Source of the DNA: Sphingomonas leidyi
Lineage (GTDB): Bacteria > Pseudomonadota > Alphaproteobacteria > Sphingomonadales > Sphingomonadaceae
Length of the DNA: 64,000 nucleotides
Assembly (NCBI RefSeq): GCF_011761945.1
Contig: NZ_JAASQV010000008.1
Location: forward strand, 1-64,000
Direction of reading: 5' to 3'
This document shows positions 1 to 6,946 of the stretch, one piece after another. The position numbers and the translations under genes are program-made. The notes under the pieces were generated by a model. The model was given only the letters and a program-made list of their open reading frames with translations, was not told the DNA's origin and searched no databases. The first letter of the stretch is position 1. Each line of letters starts with the position of its first letter.

Positions 1-1
1 C

Positions 2-82
2 TTCGCGGCGCTGGCCGGCATCGCCGTCGCCGCCGTGTGGAACTTCGCCCTGTCCTCGCGCTTCGTCTGGGGACGGTACTGA
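2..82 (+). CDS. GtrA-like membrane protein, C-terminal fragment
   Basis: Only the last 26 residues lie in the window; the gene begins before base 1. They form a hydrophobic helix ending in a short charged tail, with the pattern N-F-A-L-S-S-R-F-V-W that resembles the end of the last helix in GtrA-family proteins. Those are small four-helix membrane proteins linked to polyprenyl-phosphate sugar transfer or flipping. The gene points toward mprF and its stop is only 9 bp from the mprF stop, so the two genes converge. The family call rests on a short tail and is tentative. Confidence 0.5.
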   Translation, partial: FAALAGIAVAAVWNFALSSRFVWGRY

Positions 83-91
83 ACCGACGGG

Positions 92-2659
92 TCAGGCCAC
101 CAGTCGCAATCGCCGCCGCATCGCGGCGCTGCGCGAGCCACCGCCCACCAAGGTCTGCAAGTCGATCATCCCGCGTGCCAGGCCCAGGCCCGGAGGGGCG
201 GCGATGTAGCGCGCGGTCCATGCCGGCGAGAATTTGTCCTTGTACGCTCGCAGCCCCTCGAAGCCGTAGAACGCGTCGCCATGGCGATAGAGCAGTGCCC
301 CGATCCGCGCCCACATCGGCGCCAGGCGGCGCGATTCGATGCCCGATAGCGGCGCCATGCCGAGGTTGAACCAGCGATAGCCCTGGTCGCGACCCCATTG
401 CATCAGCTGGACGAACAGGAAGTCCATGGTGCCATAGGGCGTCTCGGCCAGATGCCGCATCAGATCGACCGAGAGTTCTTCGCGATTGTCCGTCGCCCAG
501 ATATTGGCGAAGGCGACGATCCGCCCATGGTGGCGCACCAGCGCGCAATCGAAGCGGGAGAGATAGGCCGGATCGAAGCGGCCGACCGAGAACGCCTTCT
601 CGCTTTGCCCCTTGTCGTGCAGCCAGGCGTCGGAAACGGTGCGAAGCTCGGCCATCAGCGCCGGCACCTGTGCCGCGGGGACGATCTCGAAGCAGGCGCC
701 CTCGCGGGCCGCGCGGCGCTCCGAATGGCGCAGCGAGCGTTTCTCCGGCCCCTCCATGGTGAAGCCGGGCAGCGCCACACGCGCTTCCTCGCCATATTTG
801 ACGAGCTGCAGGCCCAGGTCGATCGCGATCGGCAGGGCATCGGTGGAGATCTGGTAGAGCAGCAGCCGGCCCTGCGCCGCGTCCGCCATCTCGCGGATCT
901 GCCAGAGCATGTCGCCCCATTCCTCCGCAGGGCCCACCGGGTCGCCCATCACGATCCAGCTCTGCCCCTGCACCTGGTACATCAACAGCGTCTGGCCGCT
1001 TTCCGAGCGCAGGAAGCGCTTGTCGCCGGCATAGGCGAGCAGCGCGTCCGTGCGGTTGGCATGGACGAGCGGCAGGCGCGGAAGCTCGGTATCGGGCGCA
1101 TGTTCCTCGCGCTTCGGCTGGGCATAGCCGAACCACTGAGTCACGGCGACGCAGGTAAGCGCCACCGCAGCCGCAAAGCTTGCGCGCAGGAAGCGCGAAG
1201 CGTCGCCGCGCCAGGCGAATTCCCACCACAGATCGTCCTGATAGGGCACGTTCTTGAACGCGAAGAAGCCGATCCAGGTCGCCAGCGCCACGGCGACCGC
1301 GACGGATAGCAGTGCCCGCGTCGAGAGCGTGCTGGTGAGCGCGGTCTTGCGGTAGAAGGCGGTGCGCGAGAGTTGGAGCAGCCCCGCGATGATCAGCAGG
1401 ATCATCGCCTCCTCATAATCGACGCCCTTCACCAGCGAAAAGAGGGCGCCCGCCAGCAACAGGGTACGGCAGAGGTGGAAGGCCGCATCGAGCCGCCGGT
1501 AGAGCGCCGGGGCGATCAGCAGCAGCGCGGTGCCCGCCAGGCTCGCCGCGATGTGCGAGGCTTCGACGAAGGGCAGGGGCACGAAGGCGTGCAGGTCGCG
1601 CAGGCGCGCATGGATCGCTGGCAGCGAGCCCGAGACGAGCAGCACCACCCCGCCGACGAAGACCAGCGCCGCGAGGAAGGTCGGCGCCAGCCCGTGCATC
1701 GCCAACCCCACTGCGCGGATCGCGGCGAGCGGCTTCCGCAACTGGCGCCGCTCGTGCACCGCGAGCAGCGCGCCCGCGACGAGCAGGGGGAACACATAGT
1801 AGATCAGCCGGTAGAGGATCAGTGCCGCCACGATGCGCGACGGGTCGGCGCTGGGCAGCACTGCAAGCATGACTGCCTCGAACACGCCCACGCCGCCGGG
1901 CACATGCGTTACCAGCGCCGCGATGATCGCCAGCGCATAGCCGAGGAAGAAGGCGGGGAACGCGTGCAGCCCCGCGCCGGGAACCAGGATCAGCAATGCC
2001 GCGCTGGCCAGCGCGAGGTCGATCGCCGAGGTTGCGATCATGCCCAGCGCCTGGGCCAGGCTCGGGCAGCGCAGCCGCCAGCGCCACAATTTCACTTCGC
2101 GCGCCGGGCCGCGCAGCATCGCCAGCACGCCCAGCGTCACGACCAGGATCGCGATGCCGATCCCGCGTTGTACGCCGGCCGGGATGGTGAAGCCGGCCAG
2201 TTCCAGGCCGCCGGCGTGCAATGCCAGCGCCGCGCCCGCCATCACCACCACGCCCGACCAGAAGGTGAGGCTCGCGGTGGCGATCACCTTGACGATCTCC
2301 GCCGTGTCGAGCCCCGCCGCGCTGTAGACGCGGTAGCGCGCCGATCCGCCGGTGAGCAGCGCGAAGCCCAGATTGTGGCTCAGCGTATAGCTGGTGAACG
2401 AAGCGAGCGCTGCGGTGCGATAGGGCAGCGGCCGGCCAATGATGCGCAGCGCGAGCACATCGTACAGCGTCAGCATCACATAGCTGCCGATGGTGAGCGC
2501 CAGTGCGCCGGCGATCTGCCATGCGCTGATTGCGCGGAAGGCGTGGCGCACGTCGCGCCAGTGCACCTCGTGGAGCAGGCCGCGCAGCGCCGCGAAGGCA
2601 AGCGCGGCGATCGCGACGACGGCGCCGACCTGTAGTGCGGTCTTGTAGGCGGGGCGCAT
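92..2659 (-). CDS. mprF: MprF-like lysylphosphatidylglycerol synthase/flippase
   Basis: This is an 855-residue protein in the size range of full-length MprF. The first about 500 residues are a run of hydrophobic helices, as in the flippase domain. The last about 320 residues form a soluble GNAT-like DUF2156 domain, which in the family transfers lysine from Lys-tRNA to phosphatidylglycerol. Adding lysine lowers the negative surface charge and protects against cationic peptides and acid. The frame is open upstream to 2812, but the Met at 2659 is preferred because it begins directly before the first helix and lies 11 bp after the DUF2147 stop. It is the last gene of a minus-strand operon with a VirJ/AcvB-like hydrolase. 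The lysine specificity, rather than alanine, is inferred from that neighbour. Confidence 0.9.
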   Translation of the reverse strand: MRPAYKTALQVGAVVAIAALAFAALRGLLHEVHWRDVRHAFRAISAWQIAGALALTIGSYVMLTLYDVLALRIIGRPLPYRTAALASFTSYTLSHNLGFALLTGGSARYRVYSAAGLDTAEIVKVIATASLTFWSGVVVMAGAALALHAGGLELAGFTIPAGVQRGIGIAILVVTLGVLAMLRGPAREVKLWRWRLRCPSLAQALGMIATSAIDLALASAALLILVPGAGLHAFPAFFLGYALAIIAALVTHVPGGVGVFEAVMLAVLPSADPSRIVAALILYRLIYYVFPLLVAGALLAVHERRQLRKPLAAIRAVGLAMHGLAPTFLAALVFVGGVVLLVSGSLPAIHARLRDLHAFVPLPFVEASHIAASLAGTALLLIAPALYRRLDAAFHLCRTLLLAGALFSLVKGVDYEEAMILLIIAGLLQLSRTAFYRKTALTSTLSTRALLSVAVAVALATWIGFFAFKNVPYQDDLWWEFAWRGDASRFLRASFAAAVALTCVAVTQWFGYAQPKREEHAPDTELPRLPLVHANRTDALLAYAGDKRFLRSESGQTLLMYQVQGQSWIVMGDPVGPAEEWGDMLWQIREMADAAQGRLLLYQISTDALPIAIDLGLQLVKYGEEARVALPGFTMEGPEKRSLRHSERRAAREGACFEIVPAAQVPALMAELRTVSDAWLHDKGQSEKAFSVGRFDPAYLSRFDCALVRHHGRIVAFANIWATDNREELSVDLMRHLAETPYGTMDFLFVQLMQWGRDQGYRWFNLGMAPLSGIESRRLAPMWARIGALLYRHGDAFYGFEGLRAYKDKFSPAWTARYIAAPPGLGLARGMIDLQTLVGGGSRSAAMRRRLRLVA

Positions 2660-2670
2660 CGCGGCCGGCT

Positions 2671-3093
2671 TCAGCCGCGCTGCCAGACCTGCGACTTGCA
2701 GATCCAGCCACCCAGGATGCATCCGCTGATCTTCAGGCTGTTCGGCCCCTGCTGCTCGATCTTCGAATAATAGGTCTGGCCCATGTCGGGCACATAGACC
2801 CGGCCCTGCCATTTGCCGTTGCCGGTCGGGTGATAGTCCTGGAGCAGTTCGGTGCCGATCAGCTTCTGGACGCCGCTGTCGCGCGCGTCGCGCTGGGCCT
2901 CGTCATTGGCCCAGACCACCCAGCCGCACAGCTTGTCGCCGCACGCGCCGGTCTGCACCTTCACGGAGCCGCGCGGGTTGACCCAGGTGCCGACCACGCC
3001 GGTCGCGGCCGCCGGCGCCTGGGCCGATGCCTGCACCGCGCCGAGCAGAATGGCCCCGATGCCGATGCCGGCCAGTATCTTGCCGAAGCGCAT
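2671..3093 (-). CDS. DUF2147 exported protein
   Basis: This 140-residue protein has an N-terminal signal peptide (basic start, hydrophobic core, Ala-Ser-Ala-Gln-Ala cleavage region near residue 25). A DUF2147 domain follows, with the typical opening G-T-W-V-N-P-R-G-S-V and the closing G-C-I-L-G-G-W-I-C. DUF2147 proteins are small beta-rich periplasmic or outer-envelope proteins with no firmly established reaction. Four cysteines occur in the mature part and could form disulfides. The gene lies between the VirJ-like hydrolase (71 bp upstream) and mprF (11 bp downstream) on the same strand, so a role in lipid or envelope remodelling is likely but inferred. Confidence 0.85.
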   Translation of the reverse strand: MRFGKILAGIGIGAILLGAVQASAQAPAAATGVVGTWVNPRGSVKVQTGACGDKLCGWVVWANDEAQRDARDSGVQKLIGTELLQDYHPTGNGKWQGRVYVPDMGQTYYSKIEQQGPNSLKISGCILGGWICKSQVWQRG

Positions 3094-3164
3094 TTCGAAA
3101 CTCCCTCGGTATCTCTGGTGACGCTCTTTGGCCCTGCGCGCCTGTCGGTGGCGTGGTCGCAATC

Positions 3165-3899
3165 CTAATTTTTGGTAATGTCCGTAACCGCCCGGTGGAG
3201 CGTATCGTACAACGTATCGGGGTCGTGGTGAAGCATGTGCCCGCCCGGCAATGCCACGCGCCGCACATTGGCTTGGGTCAGCATCGGGCACAGGCTGTTC
3301 TTCTCCTCCACCCCCTGCACGCAAAGCGTCGGCACCCAGGTGAGCTGGCGGCCGGTGGGCAGCGCCATGGCGTCGGGCTTGACCCAGTTGAACATTTCGG
3401 AGGGCGAGGCGTGGTAGAAGACGGTATCGGTCGGCACCACCAGCGCGACCAGCTTCACCTTGGCGCGCAGGTCCTGGGGCAGGCCGGTCAGGCCCACATG
3501 CGTCATGTCGGCGCCGAAGGATTGCCCGACCATCACCAGCCGGTCCGCATGGCCGAAGGCGAGTGCGCGCCGCGCCGCGTCGGTGATCAGCGCCTGCACT
3601 TCGGCGGGCGTGCGCTGGTGCCGGAAATAGGCGAGCGAGCTGACGCCCACCACGGGCACGCCGTCCGCGGCGAAGCGCTGCGCGATATCCGGCCCCATGC
3701 CGATCTTGAAGCCCATGTCGCCCGATACCAGCACCACCGCCAGCCCCTTCAGTGCCGGCGGCGCCGGACGCGTGGGCGAGATGTCGTAATAGACCGGGCC
3801 GCCCAGATAGCCGATATAGGCGAGGAAGCCGGTGAAGCCGGCGAGTATCAGGGCCAGGGCGGCGAGGGTGATGCCGAGCTTGCGGCGGCGAAGGCGCAT
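3165..3899 (-). CDS. VirJ/AcvB-like periplasmic serine hydrolase
   Basis: This 244-residue protein has an N-terminal signal anchor (about residues 8-30) and an alpha/beta-hydrolase fold. The nucleophile elbow is G-Q-S-F-G at Ser127, and a His-rich stretch G-G-H-M-L-H-H-D near the C-terminus can supply the catalytic His. It belongs to the family of Agrobacterium VirJ and the C-terminal half of AcvB. AcvB has been reported to hydrolyse lysyl-phosphatidylglycerol in the periplasm and is encoded with the mprF homologue lpiA in rhizobia. Here it heads an operon with DUF2147 and mprF, which supports the same pairing of a lipid-modifying synthase with its hydrolase. It is a single-domain, VirJ-sized form, shorter than AcvB. 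Confidence 0.85.
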   Translation of the reverse strand: MRLRRRKLGITLAALALILAGFTGFLAYIGYLGGPVYYDISPTRPAPPALKGLAVVLVSGDMGFKIGMGPDIAQRFAADGVPVVGVSSLAYFRHQRTPAEVQALITDAARRALAFGHADRLVMVGQSFGADMTHVGLTGLPQDLRAKVKLVALVVPTDTVFYHASPSEMFNWVKPDAMALPTGRQLTWVPTLCVQGVEEKNSLCPMLTQANVRRVALPGGHMLHHDPDTLYDTLHRAVTDITKN

Positions 3900-4008
3900 G
3901 GCGAACTCCTTGAAAGTCCAGCTTCCATAGATACACGCAATTCGCTTTCCCGTGACGAGATCATGACCAAAGCTTAACGTGACTTGCCCCGGCGCCAGGG
4001 GCATCCCC

Positions 4009-4485
4009 ATGCTCGCAATGACGAGCCGCGACATCCAGGACAACGCCGCTTCCGCCGGCCGCACGATGCGCGGAACCGACGGTTTCGTGCTGATCCTCGT
4101 CCTCTCCTTCGCGCTCAGCGCCATGGTGATCCTGGGCTGGGCCTGGCGGTCCGGGATCAACCATGTCTTCGCCGCGCAGACCGGCGCCAGCCTGTTCCCG
4201 GGCTTCACCGCCGAGACGCCAGGCAACACGGCGCGCGGGCTGGTGGTGACCAGCCTGCGTTCGGGAAGCGAGGCGGCCAGGGACGGGATGGAAGTGGGCG
4301 ATGCGATCATCGCCATCGACGGACGCGGGGTGGACACGCTCGACCAGGCCCGGCGCTATCTGCGCAACGATCCCCATCCGCAGGTATATCTCGACTTGGT
4401 GCACCAAAAGCAGCTACGCCATCTCAAGCTCTTGCGAAGTGCGAGTGGAGAGAATGGGGCACAAGCTGCTGCTGGTGGAGGATGA
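4009..4485 (+). CDS. Membrane-anchored PDZ domain protein
   Basis: This 158-residue protein has one transmembrane segment (about residues 26-48) and a PDZ domain in the C-terminal half. The domain shows A-R-G-L-V-V-T-S-L-R followed by G-M-E-V-G-D-A-I-I-A-I-D-G, the usual ligand-binding and beta-hairpin signature. There is no protease domain, so it may act as an adaptor or sensor. The ATG at 4009 is preferred over the GTG at 3979 because a purine-rich AGGGG sits 6 bp before it. Its last 32 bp overlap the start of the response regulator in another frame, and the two-component genes follow at once. That suggests co-transcription and perhaps a sensory link. No characterised homologue is recognised. 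Confidence 0.7.
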   Translation: MLAMTSRDIQDNAASAGRTMRGTDGFVLILVLSFALSAMVILGWAWRSGINHVFAAQTGASLFPGFTAETPGNTARGLVVTSLRSGSEAARDGMEVGDAIIAIDGRGVDTLDQARRYLRNDPHPQVYLDLVHQKQLRHLKLLRSASGENGAQAAAGGG

Positions 4486-5160
4486 CGAGCCCACCGCCGC
4501 CTATATCGTCAAGGGAATGAGTCCTATATCGTCAAGGGAATGAGTGAAGAGGGGTTCACGGTCGACCGTGCCGATAACGGGCGCGACGGCCTGTTCCTCG
4601 CCAGCGACGGCAGCTACGACGCGATCGTGCTCGACCGCATGTTGCCGGGGATGGACGGCATGGCCGTGCTCGGCGCGCTGCGTGCTGCCAGGATCGAGAC
4701 GCCGGTAATCATCCTCTCCGCGCTCGGCACGCCGGACGACCGGGTCGGCGGCCTCACTTCGGGGGCCGACGACTATCTCGTGAAACCCTTCGCCTTCGCC
4801 GAACTGCTGGCCCGCGTCCGCCTGCTGCTGCGCAAGCGCGGCGCCGCGGAGACCGCGGTGACCAAGCTGGGTTCCGGCGATCTGGAGATGGACCTGCTCT
4901 CGCGGCGCGTGAAGCGCGGCAGCAAGGTGATCGATCTCCAGCCGCGCGAATTCCGTCTGCTCGAATATTTCCTGCGCCATCCGGACCAGGTGATCACGCG
5001 CACCATGCTGCTCGAAGGGGTATGGGACTATCATTTCGATCCCGGCACCAACGTGATCGACGTCCATATCAGCCGGCTCAGGAAGAAGCTGGACGATGGC
5101 GGCGAGCCGATCCTCCACACGATCCGCGGCGCCGGCTATCGTCTCGGCCCGGCGGCGTGA
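4454..5160 (+). pseudogene. OmpR-family response regulator, frameshifted by a 23-bp duplication
   Basis: The N-terminal piece starts at 4454 and encodes M-G-H-K-L-L-L-V-E-D-D, the first strand and acidic pair of a receiver domain. It runs to a stop at 4541-4543. The rest is open from ATG 4540 to 5160 (206 residues) and holds the phospho-acceptor Asp (V-L-D-R-M-L-P-G), the conserved Lys (V-K-P-F) and a full winged-helix DNA-binding domain ending D-V-H-I-S-R-L-R-K-K-L. The break falls on an exact 23-bp tandem repeat (4500-4522 and 4523-4545). Removing one copy restores a single 227-residue protein of normal OmpR/PhoB length, with acidic pair Glu9/Asp10 and Asp53. The histidine kinase follows with a 1-bp gap. 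The allele is either broken, phase-variable, or a sequencing or assembly error. Confidence 0.85.
4500..4545 (+). repeat. Perfect 23-bp tandem duplication
   Basis: Bases 4500-4522 and 4523-4545 are identical and adjacent; the flanking bases differ, so the unit is exactly 23 bp. The length is not a multiple of three, so the extra copy shifts the response-regulator frame after its Met22 codon. The second copy ends in ATGAGT, so a new stop (TGA 4541-4543) and a new start (ATG 4540-4542) overlap as ATGA. Confidence 0.97.
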
Positions 5161-5161
5161 G

Positions 5162-6523
5162 GTGACGCTGCGCTGGGGGCAGCTCGCGCGCTCGGTCATC
5201 GCGCGCTTCGTGATCATCGCCTTCCTGGTGCAGCTCACGGTCACCGGCGGCATCCTGCTCTTCGTCCAGCAATCGAGCGAAAGCGCGCTCGCCGCCGAAC
5301 AAAAGGCGCTCGTCACCGATCTGCGCGAGGATCTCGTCTCCGCCTGGCATGCCGGCGGCGATGCGGCGCTCATCCGGATCATCGACGCGCGGCTCGCCCA
5401 GGCGCATGCCAGCCCGCTGGTGATCCTGCTCGCCACCGCCAAGGAAGACCCGATCCGCGGCAATCTGGGCGATTGGCCCACGGTGATCCCGGCCGAGACC
5501 GATTGGCGTGCGATCGAGCTCTATCGCACGGGCAGCGACCGGGCCGAGCTGATGGGCGTATCTTCCACCACGCTCCCCAATGGCGAGCGGCTCCTCGCCG
5601 GCCATGTGATCACCTCGAGCGTTCGCCTGGCGCGCGTGAACGAGGAAGCGATCACGGCGGCACTGGTGATCGGCGTGATCTTCGCGCTGCTCAGTGCGCT
5701 GCTGATCGGCCGCGTCCTCTCGAACCAGATCCAGGCGGTGGTCACCACCGCGAGCGACGTGGGCGAAGGCCGGCTGGGCCGCCGCGTGCCGATCGACGGC
5801 AGCGGCGACGCGTTCGATGCGCTGGGCGAAGCGGTCAACGCGATGCTCGATCGGATCGAGGCGCTGGTCTCGCAGCTGCGCATGATGACCGACGGGCTGG
5901 CGCACGACCTCAGGTCGCCCGTCACGCGGATCAAGGTCACGCTGGAACGCGCGATCATCGAGACCGAGGACGAGACCGCGCTCGCGGCGCTGGAGCGCGT
6001 GTCGGGCGAGGCGGAGACCCTGCTCGGCATGCTTTCCACCGCGCTGCTGATCAGCCGGGCCGAGGCGGGGATCGGGCGCGACCGCTTTGTCGATACCGAC
6101 ATCGCGGCGCTGCTCGAGGATCTTGCCGAAGTCTATGGTCCGCTCGCCGAGGATCGCGGTTTCGAGATCGCGGTCGAGGCCGAGCCGGGCCTGCACGCGC
6201 CGCTTCATCGCGAACTGATGGGTCAGGCGCTGGGCAACCTGATCGAGAACGCCACCAAATATGCCGAGGGCGGCCGCCGCATCGTCATCGGCGCCGCGCA
6301 CGAGGCAGGCGGCATCACGCTGTCGGTGGCCGATGATGGCCCCGGCATTCCCGCCGAACGCCGAGCCGAGGCGCTGAGCCGCTTCGGCCGCCTCGATCCC
6401 GCCCGCCACGTCACCGGCTCGGGCCTGGGGCTGTCGCTGGTCGAGGCGGTGGCGCGGCTCCATCAGGGCAGTTTCACGCTCGAGGACAACGCACCGGGGC
6501 TACGCGCGGCGATCCGGTTCTGA
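5162..6523 (+). CDS. Sensor histidine kinase, EnvZ-like
   Basis: This 453-residue inner-membrane kinase has two transmembrane helices (about 13-35 and 163-186) enclosing a periplasmic sensor of about 125 residues. A HAMP linker (about 187-240), a dimerisation/phospho-acceptor domain with H-D-L-R-S-P at His248, and a HATPase domain follow. The ATPase shows an N-box Asn363, a G1 box D-D-G-P-G-I-P (391-397) and a G2 box G-S-G-L-G-L-S (419-425). The GTG at 5162 lies one base after the response-regulator stop, so the pair is translationally coupled. The frame is open further upstream inside the regulator, but that extension overlaps its DNA-binding domain. The signal sensed is unknown. If the upstream regulator is really disrupted, this kinase may lack its normal partner. 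Confidence 0.9.
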   Translation: MTLRWGQLARSVIARFVIIAFLVQLTVTGGILLFVQQSSESALAAEQKALVTDLREDLVSAWHAGGDAALIRIIDARLAQAHASPLVILLATAKEDPIRGNLGDWPTVIPAETDWRAIELYRTGSDRAELMGVSSTTLPNGERLLAGHVITSSVRLARVNEEAITAALVIGVIFALLSALLIGRVLSNQIQAVVTTASDVGEGRLGRRVPIDGSGDAFDALGEAVNAMLDRIEALVSQLRMMTDGLAHDLRSPVTRIKVTLERAIIETEDETALAALERVSGEAETLLGMLSTALLISRAEAGIGRDRFVDTDIAALLEDLAEVYGPLAEDRGFEIAVEAEPGLHAPLHRELMGQALGNLIENATKYAEGGRRIVIGAAHEAGGITLSVADDGPGIPAERRAEALSRFGRLDPARHVTGSGLGLSLVEAVARLHQGSFTLEDNAPGLRAAIRF

Positions 6524-6601
6524 CGTCGCTTCCTGCCGCCGTGCATCCCCGCCTGCGCCGGGGGGACGCGCTGGTTTCACAGGCTTGCGCGCGTTCCCGA
6601 C

Positions 6602-6946
6602 CTAGACCGCCAACGCATAGGTCATCACCAGCGCGGCCACGGTCATCAGCAGCATCGCGGCGATGAAGGTCACGTCGGCGACGCGTTCCAGCTCGTGCAT
6701 CCGCTTGGTCGTCACTGTCCGCAAGGCGAAATAGGACGTCAGCGTCGCGATCAGGAACAGCACCGCGTCCAGCGCCAGCAGGTCGTCGGCAAGCGTGTTG
6801 GCGCGCCGCACCGCGATCACCACGCGCAGGATGCCGATCGCCGTCAGGCACACGCCCACCATCGCCGCGGCGATCGGGCAGATCATCCGGCAGGCGCGTT
6901 CGTCCAGCACATATTGGCTTGGTCTTTCCTCGGGCGATTTCCTCAT
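6602..6946 (-). CDS. Small three-helix membrane protein of unknown function
   Basis: This 114-residue protein has a polar N-terminal tail of about 20 residues followed by three hydrophobic segments (about 22-44, 54-74 and 88-112). I do not recognise the family. Its ATG at 6946 overlaps the stop of the 1122-residue GH18-NodB-GT2 fusion in an ATGA arrangement, so it is translated with it. The coupling suggests a partner in the same polysaccharide machine, in the way small membrane subunits accompany PgaC-type glycosyltransferases, but the sequence does not prove this. A degenerate inverted repeat and no gene fill the 78 bp between it and the histidine kinase stop. Confidence 0.75.
   Translation of the reverse strand: MRKSPEERPSQYVLDERACRMICPIAAAMVGVCLTAIGILRVVIAVRRANTLADDLLALDAVLFLIATLTSYFALRTVTTKRMHELERVADVTFIAAMLLMTVAALVMTYALAV

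Noticed and set aside
2660..2812. N-terminal extension of MprF
   Set aside because: The extra 51 residues overlap the DUF2147 gene and are polar with no MprF character; the Met at 2659 starts the first helix.
4500..4545. Start of a CRISPR or longer tandem array
   Set aside because: There are only two adjacent copies with no spacer, inside a coding region; no CRISPR-like repeats or cas genes were seen in the window.
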